A stretch of 64,000 nucleotides of DNA from Trema orientale (GCA_002914845.1 JXTC01000327.1:1-64000), one strand, 5' to 3'; shown: positions 12,486-25,252, numbered from the stretch's first letter. The notes: generated from the letters alone by a model not told the origin. Program-made: numbers and translations.

Positions 12486-13596
12486 TATATAAATGAACAG
12501 AAAAAGTTCTATATAGTTCTGCAATTGCATACTCTATGTGACCATGTCCAGAGATCGAACGAATTATTAATAATATGAATAATACAAACGAATTACTTCA
12601 ACAATACGAGACCATCTCCTTTTAATTGCGCAATGTGTTGAATCATTTATTAGTCTGGCTTAGGGAGTACCACTCAACGTCTTTTGATTTTTTGCTCTTA
12701 AACTTCCTTCAAAGATCCAAATAGATCTTCTTCCAAAGATTTGAAGTTCTTTTTCCGAAGATCTGATGTTCTTTTCTTGAAGAATGGTACAAACAGTTTT
12801 GAAGAAATACTTAGAAAGACATTATCTAAGTACAAATAACTCTAGAAATATCTCTAATAAAATTCTAGCCAAAATACAAAAAGTTATACAATGTCTATAG
12901 AAATCCTTCTACAAGAAGTCTTTATATAGAGCAACCATTGCCTTAACTTACCAACCCTGAAAATCAACAATAAAAACTGATTAAAAATGTTCAGGAAAGT
13001 TTTTCAATTGATACCCATGTTTTCCAATCATGAACATCTAATCCTATCTAATAAATGCTGATTTTTTTTTTTTTTTTGTAATGTTGCAACAGTCTGCTGA
13101 TTTTTATGAAATGTTGCAACGTCAAGAAATCTTCACGAAATTATGCCTGAAACAGAAACACGATTTACACATGTAACATTTAATACATGGAAAAATCTGT
13201 CAAATACACGTAACTAAATTTGGAATGAAATAGAAAAATAATCCCTCAACCATTACTCAAATAAAATCACAAAATATAAGAAATTCCTAATTTTATCTTT
13301 AATATACTTGGCTGTCCAAATACATGCTGACTCATCAACTGAGATAGTAAGCAAATCACTCAGGAAAAAGTTAAGGAAAGTTCCACAATCATTAATCAAT
13401 CAAAATCTCATATTTGTGAATTTTCCTAAATCATGTGTGAACAGAATTATACAAGATAAAATAGAAAATTGCCCCCATTATCTTCTATTGAGCAATAAAT
13501 TCAATCTGAATACATGATTGACAATTAGGAAAAGAAAAACCGATGAAAAAATCAATCATCAGTATAAAAAACATTGTAAAGGTATATCACGTTGTC
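12486..13596. other. Intergenic, possible degenerate LTR material
   Basis: No gene. Around 13080-13125 two copies of ATGTTGCAAC appear, a motif that is also frequent in the Copia family at 52-63 kb. Reiterated AAGATCT / TCTTCCAAAG blocks lie at 12700-12790. An old, diverged LTR is possible but boundaries cannot be set. The 69-codon open frame at 13308-13517 is not recognisable. Confidence 0.3.
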
Positions 13597-14025
13597 GAAA
13601 GCATGGTTGGTAGTGATGCAGGTTGAATTCTTAAACCTATCGCCGGTATAGGAATTACCTTAGTGCCTCACGTCTGTTATAAAAAGACTCTTCCTTGAAT
13701 ACTCATGGTTAGTGGTGTTACAAGAACAACCACCATAAATTCCACCACTCAAGAGCACTCACTGGAATTGTTTTAGTAGATAGATAGATGGGAGAGAGCG
13801 TGATTTCTCTATACGTTCCTTTTTTTAGGCTCTCAGATTAATGAATTAAATAGAGAGTGTACGTATCCTATCTATTCAAATAAGGATATTCTCTTATCCC
13901 TAATGAATAGGAAAATCTCTAATTAATAGAGGCCTATCAGATATTAATATGCTAATTCAAATTAAGCGTTCAGATATCTTATCTAATACGTATTCCGCTC
14001 ATAATGGGCCATGCACCAACTATGG
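13597..14025 (-). repeat. Copia-A 3' LTR
   Basis: Similar along its length to 20709-21137, with scattered substitutions and very few length differences. Shared landmarks are CACTCAAGAGCACTCACTGG, ACGTTCCTTTTTTTAGGC and ATAATGGGCCATGCACCAAC. Similarity stops after CAACTATGG, where the internal 3' region begins. Confidence 0.85.
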
Positions 14026-15261
14026 GCGCCTAATAGGAGTTTGGGTCAAAAGTCAAAGTCCAACATCACCCACTCACACTTAGTATGCATGATATCTCTC
14101 ATCATCGTCCTACTAATAATTCCATTCATACTTGGCTAATGAGCAGTGCGACTGTCGAGCCGCCTGCCAAAGAAAGTTCGGGAGTACTATACCAAATCTT
14201 ATGAGGACTAGTATAGAACATCCTTAAGAGTCTCGTTATGCCCCAGACTTATTCAGCCACATCGGATCTAGCACCTTCAATCCCTCATTTCTATATTTGG
14301 GTGCTATGCAAAAACCCCACTCATTCTTATGTTCACAATTATACTACTATACCCAGTAGCGATATAATTTGTCGATAGTAAACATAAAACTTGGATGTAT
14401 TACTAAATAATCTTCCTTTCGTCCTTGAATCAATTAGCTTTGGTCTAATTGCTTTTCCAACAATGTCCCTTTAGGTCGAATCAATCATGACCATAGGAGA
14501 CATGTCAAAGTGGCATACATTAAACCTCCGCTTCATGAAACAGTCAAAAGTCACTTAGGGCACAATAAAGTATGAGATCAAAATAAGTATAATGATCTAT
14601 AAGGACTCACACAGTGAAGAAGCAAGGATCCATTCTTTCACTTCCTTATTTTGATCGCGTAAGCACATGTAGTATGAAACACATGCTACGGTGGGATACT
14701 CCTTTAAAAAGAGTGTATGCCTCCTTCCTAAAACACCGTATAGATTTTAGTCCAGTCGCCTTCAAGCGCCTGACTCGAATTCTCTATATGCTCGCTTAAT
14801 TCTAGTGCCATATTGAGTTTCGCATCTGGCTATCTAACGGGTCACATATGGATAATGGAAACAACAGTTTATCCATAGTCGATCTTCCAAGATCTCATCT
14901 TGACTCTTTCCAAGGTGACACTTAATTTAGAATCTTTGTGTTATAAGTGAAGTATCTCATCTTTGCTCGCCGACTAGCGTCAAAGGTGATTTCTTGTGTA
15001 AGAGAGATAATCATTACCTATTTGCATACTTTAAACCAGTCATGATTTACATATGTGTGTGTGCTAAAATTCAGATATCATGTCACAACAAAGAATGGAC
15101 AAAGAAATATTTATTTTATAAAAGATATCACAAATAACAAATATCTGATAGTGGTCAACTAGAAAAAAAATATACAAAAGAAATAAAGTCACAATCTACG
15201 TAGTCAGAAACTCTTAACATGGGTCTAGTAAGCCTCTTGAGTAATAGGCTTAGTCAATGGA
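14026..15261 (-). other. Copia-A 3' internal region, non-coding
   Basis: Lies between the RNase H relic and the 3' LTR. No protein is recognisable on either strand; the plus-strand open frame at 14614-14799 is not supported. A classic purine-rich tract next to the LTR is not obvious. Confidence 0.5.
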
Positions 15262-15600
15262 TCAACAACTATGCGACTCGTAGAAATGTGCTTTAGGACC
15301 ATCAGCAACCATGCGACTCGTAGAAATGTGCTTTAGGACCACCTCCTTCTGCGCAACCATATCACGAATGAAATTATATTGAATGTCAATATGTTTGGTT
15401 TTTTCATGGTATTTTGGACCCTTTGCATAAGCCAACACAACCATGCTGTCACAATATATAGTAACAGACTCTAAAGCACATGCGCTAACTCCAAGTTGTG
15501 CAAAGAACCTCTTTAACCAAACACCTTCTTGTACAGCGGCTGAGCAAGCAACATACTCCGATTCCATGGTGGATAATGCTATGTAGGACTACTTCTTACT
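15262..15600 (-). pseudogene. Copia-A RNase H relic
   Basis: The reading contains the Copia RNase H block ESEYVACSAAVQEGVWLK, then YCDSMVVLAYAKGP and HEKTKHIDIQYNFIRD. These match the usual YxA, D-S/N and KHIDxxxHFIR stretches. The C-terminal part contains a short local repeat (ATGCGACTCGTAGAAATGTG occurs twice, 15272 and 15308) that alters the end. It is continuous with the RT relic in other frames. Confidence 0.8.
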
Positions 15601-16640
15601 GCTCCAAGATATGGCACCATTACTGAGCAAGAAAGCATAATCAGAAGTTAATTTGCACTCATCTAGGTCACCAATCCAGTCAGCATCACTGTAGCCGATT
15701 AAGTGCAAATCCGACCCCCTAATAGCAAAGCATGTAATCAGCTGTCCCTTTCAGGTATCGAAGTATTCTTTTCATTACTTTCCAATAAGCAAAGCTAGGA
15801 TTCGATTAGAACCAGTTGACTAACCCAATGACATAACAAATGTCAGGCCGAGTAAACATCATAGCGTACATCAAACTTCCAATAGCACTGGCATAGGGAA
15901 CACGGGCCATGTAGTATTTTTCCTTTTGAATCTTTAGACACATGTCAAGGCTTAAGGTATCATTCTTTGAGATAGGAGTGTCAATGGATTTGCAGTTTTG
16001 TATCTGAAACTGTTCGAGTATTTTTCTAATGTAAGTCTCTTGAGACAAATCAAGGAATTTCCTCGAACAGTCTCGAATGATCTTAACTCTGAGCACATAA
16101 CTCGCTTCACCCATATCCTTCATCTCAAAGTTTGAGGATAATCACACCTTGGTGGTGACTATCATCTCCTTGTCGTTTCCAGCTAAAAGTATGTCGTCTA
16201 CATATAATGAAATGATAAGAAAACTTTCCTTGGACCGTTTGACATACACACAGTGGTCTTCCTCAACCATCGTGAACCCATTAGAAATAATGGCTCGATA
16301 AAATCTAAAGTACCATTGTCTAAATGATTGATTTAAGCCGTGGAGCTTGTAAACTCTACGCTCTTGTCCTTTTGTCTCAAAACCTTTAGGTTATTCCATA
16401 TAGATCTCTTCATATAGTTCTCCATTGAGAAATGCAGTTTTAACGTCCATTTGATAAAGTTCCAAGTCCAAATGAGCGACGCTAGAATTAGGCGAATTGA
16501 GACAAACCTCACTACCGATGAGAAGGTCTCTTCATAGTCAACACCCTCCTTCTGGGTGTAGCCTTTCGCCACAAGTCGTGCTTTGTATCTTTCTATGGAT
16601 CCGTTTGCCTGGCGTTTGACTTTTAGGACCCATTTGTTCC
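15601..16640 (-). pseudogene. Copia-A reverse transcriptase relic
   Basis: Ordered pieces in different frames: [20 protein letters not shown] near 16520-16600, then further palm sequence, then MKDMGEASYVLRVKI with TYIRKILEQF and SAIGSLMYAMMFTRPDICYV at 15806-16123. These are conserved Copia RT blocks. Frame changes and stops between 16123 and 16333 and around 15600-15800 show that it is inactive. Confidence 0.85.
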
Positions 16641-17129
16641 CAATAGTCTTTCGCCCAGTGGAAGATTCACTAAGTCCCAGACTTGGTTTTTCTTTATAGA
16701 CTCTATCTCTTCAATCATTGCAACTTTCCATTTCTCAGAAGCAGGAGATGAGAGTGCCTCTCGATAATTCTTAGGTTCATCTTCATCCTGCGAAGCGCAC
16801 ATGAATGCTTCCCCCTCAATCTCAAAACAACGACGAAGGATGCTTCTACATTGGCTCTTACGTAGTTCTGAATTTTGAGAACCAACATCTAATGGTACGC
16901 TCCCACTAGGAATAGAGTCGCTCTAGATTTCTGAAGTTGAAACTAGAACGCCTTCATTTGGTTCTTCAATCTCATATAGCTCCAGGTTTCTATCCACATC
17001 TCCTCATCTTGGAAATTCCTCCTCGAGAAAATCTACATCTCATGACTCAATTTCAGTTACACTTCCATCGGGTTGTTCACCAAGCATCACGTATCCCTTT
17101 GATTCATCAGAATATCTAATGAATATACA

Positions 17130-17824
17130 CTTGTGCGACCTTGGGTCTAGCTTTCTATGCTTGTGAGAAGTAGTATGAACATACCCTGCTGAACCCCATG
17201 GGCGTAAATGGTCCAATTCAGGCTTTCGCCCTATCCATCGCTCATAAGGGGTTTGAAGGAAGGTACTCGGTTAAGTATGTATGCCGCAGTTAATAAAGGA
17301 TCCCCCTAGAAAGATATTGGGAGGTTGGCTTGCACCATTATCGACCTAACCATTTCTAATAACGTACGATTCCTTCTCTCCGCTATATCATTTTGCTGCG
17401 GAGTGCCAGGAATTGTTAGCTATCGAAGAATGTCTTTTTCATCACATAATTCCTTGAATTGCTCAGATAGATACTCGCAGCCACAGTCTGTCCTGAGAGT
17501 CTTGATATTCTTCTCTGTTTGATTCTCAACCAAGTTCATAAATCGTCTAAAGCATTCCAATACTTTTGACTTATAGGAAATCAAATAGACATGACTGTAG
17601 CGCACTAAGTCATATATGAAGGTGATGAAATAGGTGGTACTGTGTCTTGCCCTCACATTCATTGGTCCACAGATGTCAGAATATACTAGCTGCAGAGGAA
17701 TCGTTGCCCGTGTGGCTTTTCCAAAAAGTTTCCTAGTTGACTTTCCCGCCAAACAATGTTCGCAAGTGGGCAAGTTAATTTTAGCGAGTTGTCCCAAGAG
17801 ATCATCTCTAGCTAATCTATTCAT
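17130..17824 (-). pseudogene. Copia-A integrase relic
   Basis: The open part (17420-17824) has the zinc-finger end CEHCLAGKSTRKLF and the core start LVYSDICGPMNVRARHS with the first catalytic Asp, then TLRTDCGCEYLS, where the usual second-Asp block reads RTDRGGEY/F. A frame change near 17400 is followed by the GTPQQNDIAERRNRTLL block that normally carries the catalytic Glu. Further relics run to about 17130. Confidence 0.85.
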
Positions 17825-17889
17825 TCTATCTTACCCAATATAGCCTAGTCTAGCATGCCATACAATAGAATCAACATTATTTGTAGTAG

Positions 17890-19195
17890 TCATATAAGAA
17901 ATGACATTGTTATTATTATATAAATAAATAATATCCAACATAATAAAATCATCCATGAAAAATCACAACCATAAAAATCTGTTCCCAAATAAATATCATA
18001 ACCAATACTACAAAAATTAAAAGTAAAACCCAACTTAAGGAAAGACACAACGGATAAAAGATTTTGTCGAACTTCCGGAGTATAAAGAATGTCATGGAGC
18101 AATAAAGTGCGATCCCCGTACAATTTCAGCTTGTAAGTGCCAATGCCTAACACATGCATGCTGACTCCATTCCCTATATAGAGTCCTCGGCTCCCCTTCA
18201 GAATTTGACGATACTCTATGAACCAAACCCGGTCTCTTGCGATGTATTCGGTCGCTACTGAATTAACAATCCAATGAGGATGTGAATGAGCAACTATAAC
18301 ATGACTTGTAATATAAATATCGCAAGAACTAAAGTCAGGGAGTACCTTTTTCGGCTCAGTGCAATCACGAGTGAAGTGTCCCTCTTTATCACAATTGTAG
18401 CATCTGCTATTCTTGCCATTTCCACTGCGCTTGCCTCTTTTGCGTCGGGTGGTCTTTACCTTCTTCAGCGCGAGTCCATTACTAGAGTCACCTCTAGGAG
18501 CTTGATTCTTCTGCTTGGCCCCTCTTGGCCCATGCTGGTTATTCACCACATAGGCGCTCCCAGGGTTTGAGTCTTTGCTTGGTTTGGCAACTTCTAAGCG
18601 CTCAGCTTCAAGCTCAAGGTGGTAAGACAAGTCATCAAAAGTTTTGATGTTCTCACTATGAGTCATAGTGATGACCATAGGCTCCCAGGAAGGTAGTAAG
18701 GAACGAATTCCCGCTTGGATCTGTTGCTCTTCAGATCGAGGGCGGCTAGCTACTTTCAGTTTGCGAATCATCAATGACATCGCTCTAAGATGCTGCTTCA
18801 TGGTATAGCTCGGGCACATCTTATAGGAGTCAAACCTGATGTTCAACGCACGAAGTCTGGTAGCAGACGTCCCACCAAATTTCAGCTTCAGGGCACCCCA
18901 CATCTCCTGAGCGGTGGCATGCTCTTCAAACTCGCCGATCAAGTCATTGTGCATACTGCTCAGCATGATAAAGTGCGCACAACGGTTTTTCTTAAGCCAA
19001 GCCTGATAGGCTTCTTGATCGCGACGGTGTTGAGCAGTGTTGCCATTCTCGGGTGCGGGCATCGTCCTAGGTCAAGGTCTCCAAAACCTCTTGCACATCG
19101 AGAATATATTGGATTTTTCGGTGCCAGATATTATAGTTGTCACCACCCAATTTCTCTCCTTTATTCAAATCAGCCACTATGCTCTTAGAAACCAT
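17890..19195 (-). pseudogene. Copia-A gag and protease relic
   Basis: The gag start is probably the ATG at 19195 (MVSKSIVADLNKGEKLGG then YNIWHRKIQYIL). That frame meets a TAG near 19071 and continues one frame over to 17890. Recognisable parts are the gag core (EEHATAQEMWGALKLKFGGT, RPRSEEQQIQAGIRSLLPSW), the zinc knuckle CYNCDKEGHFTRDC, and the protease region WIVNSVATEYIAR followed by LHDILYTPEVRQNLLSV. The protease active site, normally DSGA, reads NSVA, so the catalytic Asp is lost. It is the 5' end of the coding series and reads toward the integrase. Confidence 0.88.
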
Positions 19196-20686
19196 CTACT
19201 CATACGCATAAAGGACAAACAGATAATTAAGCACACCACACATAATCATTTTGTAGCAGAAATTCTAGACTAATCTAAATAATTCTCACTAGACACAAAA
19301 TTAAAAAATCGCTACGCTTATAATCATCTCCTATGTCTAGGTTTATTATTAAGATTAAATCTAAACTTTGCGCAAAATGTGTATAGGAGAATAATTAATT
19401 CTACTACTATACTCCCACTAAAATGTGATATTCCTAGTATGTTTCTAACATACATATCACATAGTTATATGCAAAAATAAGCATATAATTACAATTAAAT
19501 AAATTAAGCATAATTTAAAATAATTACAAATTAATTAAATCCTAACATGCTTACTATGACAATGTTAAATAGTGCTATAAATAAATAAGCAACTAATCGT
19601 ATTACAAATATTGTCATTCAAATATATACATAAAAAAAATTATATATATATATAATCAACACAAAAATTACACGTAATTAATATATAATAAAATATCACA
19701 TAATGTGCACAAAAACACATATTTTAATTCTCACAAAAAAAATATGTAATTTTTTTTAAATAAATTTGGAAGGAAATAAAATATTTTCTGGAATTTTTCT
19801 TTTTAAAACAGCAACCCCTTTTTTTTATAAAAAAATATTAATAAAAAACAAAAAAATGGGCTAGGGGCCCGAGCTGGCAAGGCGCGGCCCAAGGCCTGCA
19901 CCTAGGCCACTGGTCCACGGGCCAGGTGCGCCAAGGCACGGCCCTAGGCCAGCGTCAGGTCGCTGGGCCTGGGCCAGCGTACCTATGCGCGGCCTAATGG
20001 CTGGCAGCCCCTCAAGGGCACTGTTGGGCCTTGGGCCGGCACTCCCAGGTGCAGCCCAGGGGAGTTGGCCTGGCAGCCTTCAGTGCCAGGCTGTTTCACG
20101 TGCCGGAGGTGGCGTGTGTGGTTCGTGGATCGTACTGACATGATTCGGCCACCATCGTGTTCCTCAAATCATTCTCATCGCGATGACATGCTCTGTTACT
20201 TCCAACTCCGTCGTTACGGTGGCGAGTGAGACACACACTCTCTCTAGGAGAGAGTGTGATTCAAAAAACAGGTTACTAAATTAAGAAAAAAAAATATTTA
20301 GAGATATGACACAAAATTCAAAAAATCATGTCCTCAAATAAAATTCTAAAAAATACATGTTATATATGGTTGGAAAGCTAATTTCATATAGACTCTGAAA
20401 AAATTAAAGTCAAGTCCAATCAGGCAACCATGCGATCGGAAAATGCAGTCAAACTTTCAAGTAAAATGACTTTGACTCAAAAAATCTCTCAAACCATACA
20501 CCAAACAATTTCTAGATTTTATGGCAGAACATATACACCATAATCTACCTCATATTAAAAAATTATGACCAAATAATATTCAGAACTTTATAAACAAAAA
20601 ACATGGCAAATTATGGGTATTTTCGGTTTAAGAATTCATGTACCTCCCTCCTTAGCCTTTTTCTAACAGAGAACGGAGCCCACCAA
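19196..20686 (-). other. Copia-A 5' leader with a GC-rich island
   Basis: Between the primer-binding site and gag there is no coding sequence. The portion at 19200-19850 is extremely AT-rich. The segment 19855-20110 is by contrast very GC-rich and reiterates GGCC-containing words such as CTAGGCC, GGGCCTGGGCC and GGCACGGCC. Confidence 0.7.
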
Positions 20687-20706
20687 CAGCTGCTCTGATA
20701 TCAATA
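20687..20706 (-). promoter_or_regulatory. Copia-A primer-binding site
   Basis: On the minus strand the sequence just inside the 5' LTR reads TTGATATCAGAGCAGCTG. This is close to the canonical TGGTATCAGAGC complement of the initiator tRNA-Met 3' end, and it fixes the element's orientation. Confidence 0.75.
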
Positions 20707-20708
20707 TT

Positions 20709-21137
20709 GGAAGCGTGGTTGACGGTGATGCCGGTAGAATTCTCAAACCTACCGCCAGTATAGGAATTGCCTTGGTGCTTAACGTTTGTTGTAGAAAGAC
20801 TCCTCCTTGAATACTCGCGGTTAGTGGCGTTACAAGAATAACCACCACAGATTCCACCACTCAAGAGCACTCACTGGAATTGTTTTAGCAGAGAGAGAGA
20901 TGGGAGAGAGCATGATTTCTCTGTACGTTCCTTTTTTTAGGCTCTCAGATTAATGAAATAAATAGAGAGCGTACGTATCCTATCTATTTAAATAAGGATA
21001 TTCTCTTATCCCTAATGAATAGGAAAATCCTTAATTAATAGAGGCCTATCAGATATTAATACGCTAATTCAAATTAAGCGTTCAAATATCTTATCTGATA
21101 CGTATTCCACTCATAATGGGCCATGCACCAACTATGG
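20709..21137 (-). repeat. Copia-A 5' LTR
   Basis: Partner of 13597-14025. It is adjacent to the primer-binding site, so it is the 5' LTR of a minus-strand element. Similarity to the other LTR ends at CAACTATGG. Confidence 0.85.
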
Positions 21138-23328
21138 CTAGACAGTATATACATCATTATCAGCACAATATTAATTCAAGTTGCAAAATAATTATGTGAG
21201 AACACCTTAGGGAGTCAGGACAACTTCACTATGTGCATGACCATCGTCCATTCTTATCCAAGATTTAACGGGAGAAAAGATGTTGACTGAGTTCGATCTA
21301 GTATTCTAGATCCTTTACTGCATCTGCCTCCATAACCGTCATAAGCGGTATGCCAAGCAAAGCAACATAGCCACAGTTTATTGTAGCGGTAGCACCAGTC
21401 TAGACCATGGTTCTGTAGAAATTCTGCCTAACATAGAGTCGTATGTAAGCACAGGTTGCTGCGGCTTCATGTTGAGTTATAAGTCTCAACAAAACCATCC
21501 ATTTCAATTATATATTCATCATGGTGGTCTTTATTATTTGGAATCTTTTAAAACTAATTCAAAACTTTCGATGATAGTGTAAGAATATTAATCTATCCCA
21601 AAAACTTAAGCTATTAAGAAGTGGACCAACAATAACATTATACTACAAATAATGTAGCATCCTATTATATGATTCTAGGAGTTTGGTATGACAGGCTTTG
21701 CTAATTGTCAATGTCATATTTCCTAGTGGCAATAGAATGATTCAACTGAGAACAAAAAATGGTTTTTACACTACAAACAAATAATCCATACCCCTGAAAG
21801 TAATGCAAATTCCATTTTTTGTCAAAATATAAAGAAATAATAAACAAATATACAAGTCAATTTATGAATAAGAAGATTTAATTTACTCATTGTTTTCAAT
21901 TATTTTCATTATCCAAAATGTTCATTGTATGCCCTTTGTTGAAAGCATCCATATAACTGTACTATTGATTGACAAAATTCAAACAACTTCTGATCTCACC
22001 TTAACAGATGGCCTTTCAAGAAGAAATTTCAATTCAAGTCTCTAATTATTCATTAATTCCACACAAGGTTTGCGTATGCAAAACACCGGAGCCAGTTTAT
22101 TGTATACTTTAACTTGGTAATAATATGCCAGAAAATTATCTCAGGTACCCTGTCAAACAACCCCTAAAGCTACACTCTTCTTCCCCTCCTATTTTTTTCC
22201 CCAAAAAAAGGCCCTTTCGAAGATCAGGTAATCAAACATAATAAAATAAAGTAACCACTGAAGACTCAAATAGGGTGATAATCGAATTATGTATAGTTCT
22301 AATGTACGGAACATATAAATTCTATATAGTTTTAATTTGTTGAAAATATACATATAGTAATTTAGGACAACTTGTATATTTTTCTCCAATCATAGGTATT
22401 GTGGAATTTTACCCTGAACCTTTTTTCTTGTTGTATGTGTCCTTTTGTACAATTTATTTATTGTGAAATTAGTCCTCCGGTCAAGTTTCGTATATAACTC
22501 CATGGAATTGTTGAGTGACATGCATTTTATAATATTTGTTTTACTAATTTTTTTTAATATCATTGGGAATAGAGGTGGCCCAAACTTGGCTTTTTGTCCA
22601 TCAATGACAAGGATTGGGTGGACTCCTGTCCTATTGTTTTCTTTCTCTCTTTTTTTTTTTTTTGGAAGATATGCTTTAATAAAAGCCAGCCCCCCCTCCC
22701 CTCCCCACCAATTAAAAAAAAAGGAAATCGAGTCAGTGAATAATTCTTCAAAATTGAAATTGGCAATGTCTTACCAATGATTCTAGAATCTGAAACATGA
22801 GTATTTGAGAAGAAAAAGAACAAATGGTTGAACCATTTTCAAATTTCGAGCATTTACTTCTCCAAAACTCATTGTACGTTTATATATGCACAAGTACCTT
22901 TGATAGACAAACTAAACTTCTCAAGCCAAATTACATAAGTGGTTTTGGCTGTTGGAACCATTTTAGAATAGGAGCAAATAAGGTTTCCATTATAGTCAAA
23001 ATTTTCACTTGTGTAAAGGGATTGTTTGAATTAATATCCAAAAACGCATTACTCATCAATTAGACAACACGGCCAATATTGTTTTAGTATAAAGCTTCTT
23101 TCACCAAGTATTGTTTGACATATAGAAGGACTAGGGTCATACATGACTGTCTTTGGCAACTGAAGCAAATTCTAAATTACTATACCCTGCTAAATAAAAT
23201 AATTATTATGCCTTAAAAGAATGCTAAATAATGTGGTTTACTTCATGCAAAATAAATCTAAAAAGCTGTAACAAAAGATTTGATATAAGAACCACTTGTG
23301 ACATAAATGCAGCTCCTAGATCAACTCA
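21138..23328. other. Intergenic, no gene recognised
   Basis: AT-rich DNA. Short open frames at 22189-22389, 22445-22823 and 22824-23063 match nothing I recognise. Homopolymer T and C runs lie near 22650-22700. Confidence 0.4.
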
Positions 23329-24922
23329 TCAAGGAGATTGGCTCCCTCTATGCACCGAAAGAAAACTCTTCACATACGAAAACTCCCAAGTCAGTTTTAC
23401 TGCTTCCTTCCCAAAGGTAAGGTTTCTGTGTATTTGGCTGTGAAGGTTGTACAAGACGAACCTGCTTGGAGTTGCTAGCATGAGGATTTCGTCATTTTTC
23501 AAGAAGGCCAATGGATACTCAACATCCACTGGGGGCGTGATTGTTAGTTTTTTGGTCTAATTAGAAAAAGAACCTTTAACACCACCAGAGCAGTGGTCAT
23601 CCATCACCCATACATCAATGGATTTTTAGCGCCGTTTTCTGGCTGACAGATAAGAAAAGCAAGAGATTCATTCCAAACTGCAAGTTGAACGAAATGATGT
23701 TTTCTTGCTGCAAGAAGATTATTCGGCAACGACATGCTATCAAAAACCTCATCAGATATATTAAAGGAAAGGAGAATGTCACGACTCCTCTCAAACCAGT
23801 AGAAAACCCCTTTACATAAAACTTGCTTGCCAACCTTTGGATAAGGTCTAGGAAATTCAAGGGGAGTTCCAATCTCAATCTCTCTCCAAGAGTCTTTTCT
23901 CATACTATAAACCTCGGCTCTGATTTTGCTGTGCACTGTCTGATCACCACCAAGAAACTGATCGCACCCAAAGCTTACCACATTGTAGTCATCCGCTCTC
24001 GAATCATATCCAAATGCCACTTGTAGTGGCAAGAAGCCACTATTAGCAACAAGACATGGTTTTGGAAGAGTTCTCCATAATAGACCGGATATCTTGTATA
24101 TTACTTATTTAGAATATATGGTGAATTGTTGACTTATTCTTGTAATCTTCTAATTTAGGATAGTCAGTTATTTAGAATATTCTAATACCTTATTTTGTGG
24201 CTTTCTTGATTGTATATACGTGTATATATCTGTGCACTCAAAATTAATAATTGATGAAGAGACTTTTTTTCATTCAACTCTGTTATGGTATCAGAGCCAT
24301 TGGCTCACGCCTACACCAAAGCATAATCGTTTTTTTTTTTTTTTTTTTTGCTGCTGCACTTGCTTACTGTTCCATGATGGCTGGATTGCATAAAATTATT
24401 GTGTCTTTACAAGCTAGGCAGATGATGCCATTACAGTGACTCCTCAACACTTCAAAAAGACCGATGTCACTCGGAAGATTCGTCGGTAAATGGAAATCTT
24501 GACCAATAAAATTTCCATGCGTATCATTCCTCCTCCTCTCGTCCTGATCATAGAGTACAGTAACCGATTTGAACAGCTTCCAACGAAGAGATTTGAATCT
24601 TAGATCCACGCAGGGGTGATACGCAAATCCATAGCAATAGAAGACTAAGCAAGTTGTAGAGCCAGAGGACAAGATGTTGCTGTTGCGGATGTGCTTGTTC
24701 ACGAATTCTGGGTTTTTTTATGAGAAAACTAATAAGGGCATACCATGATTTACTAACGCTCTTGAAGCGAATCAAACACTCGGGAGATAGCCATGAAAAT
24801 ATTTCCACCAAAGCATCTTCCGGCAGATGATCGCACGTAGACGTCGTGACCGCAGCTCTTTTAGGGTTTGTGACAGGGGCTCTTTTAGGGTTTTGAACTG
24901 ATGCACAACAAGAAAAAGACAT
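23329..24922 (-). pseudogene. F-box / FBA-domain protein pseudogene (CPR1-like)
   Basis: The minus-strand reading starts at 24922 (MSFSCCASVQNPKRAP). An F-box follows at about residues 32-75, with HLPEDALVEIFSWLSPECL then RFKSVSKSWYALI. Then come the F-box-associated parts: FEVLRSHCNGIICLA, LPKPCLVANSGFLPLQVAFG, YDSRADDYNVV, EVYSMRKDSWREI and EYPLAFLKNDEILML. F-box proteins recruit substrates to SCF ubiquitin ligases. Four lesions disable this copy: a one-base expansion of an A run (24713-24719) shifting frame after FLIK, a retroelement insertion at about 24081-24365, a frameshift in an A run near 23630, and a TAG at 23559-23557 where Trp is expected. Elsewhere the frame is well kept, so the loss looks fairly recent. 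Confidence 0.85.
24081..24365 (+). mobile_element. tRNA-primed retroelement fragment inside the F-box
   Basis: About 285 bp separate two F-box parts that are otherwise adjacent (CNPAIMEQ and LWRTLPKPCL). The insert has an LTR-like AT-rich stretch followed by TGGTATCAGAGCC at 24286-24298, a canonical initiator tRNA-Met primer-binding site, and then a run of 19 T before the coding sequence resumes. This fits one LTR plus the start of the internal region of a small or truncated LTR (TRIM-like) element. Exact ends and a target duplication could not be fixed. Confidence 0.6.
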
Positions 24923-25252
24923 TACGACTCCTCAGTCCTCCTCAACTCGCAGTGCTTTTTATATCAATTTTCAATGTCCTTTTAACACCCATAAAGACAT
25001 GCCACCCTTTCCATATCAAGAACCCTTATCCTACAAAACGACTTGTCCATTGCTAAATTTTGCTCACAGATTCTGCCGTCTATTATATCCTTTTTTTTTT
25101 TTTAAATGTTTCAAATTTGTAGTTAGTTCATCAGCAATATAAAATACGTGTCAATTGTTTTTTAATAATTAATGAATTAATAAATGACGTAGAAATGTCA
25201 AACGTTGTGCCAAATTTTTTATTATTATTATTGATCTACATTGTCATTAGTA

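Larger units (their letters stand above)
13597..21137 (-). mobile_element. Degenerate Ty1/Copia retrotransposon (Copia-A)
   Basis: Two direct repeats of about 429 bp (13597-14025 and 20709-21137) flank a minus-strand gag-protease-integrase-RT-RNase H series in Copia order. A primer-binding site complementary to initiator tRNA-Met lies next to the right-hand (5') LTR. The element is about 7.5 kb, longer than typical Copia, because of a 1.5-kb leader and a 1.2-kb 3' region. Stops and frameshifts occur in every domain, so it cannot be autonomous. No convincing 5-bp target duplication was found at the edges, and the LTRs lack clear TG/CA ends, so the exact termini are uncertain by some bases. Confidence 0.85.

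Noticed and set aside
18286-18570. Plus-strand open frame overlapping Copia-A gag
   Set aside because: Antisense to a well-supported gag/zinc-knuckle reading.
24286-24298. tRNA gene fragment (TGGTATCAGAGCC)
   Set aside because: This is the standard complement of the initiator tRNA-Met 3' end used as a retroelement primer site; no tRNA cloverleaf surrounds it. The same applies near 20695, 46962 and 53567.
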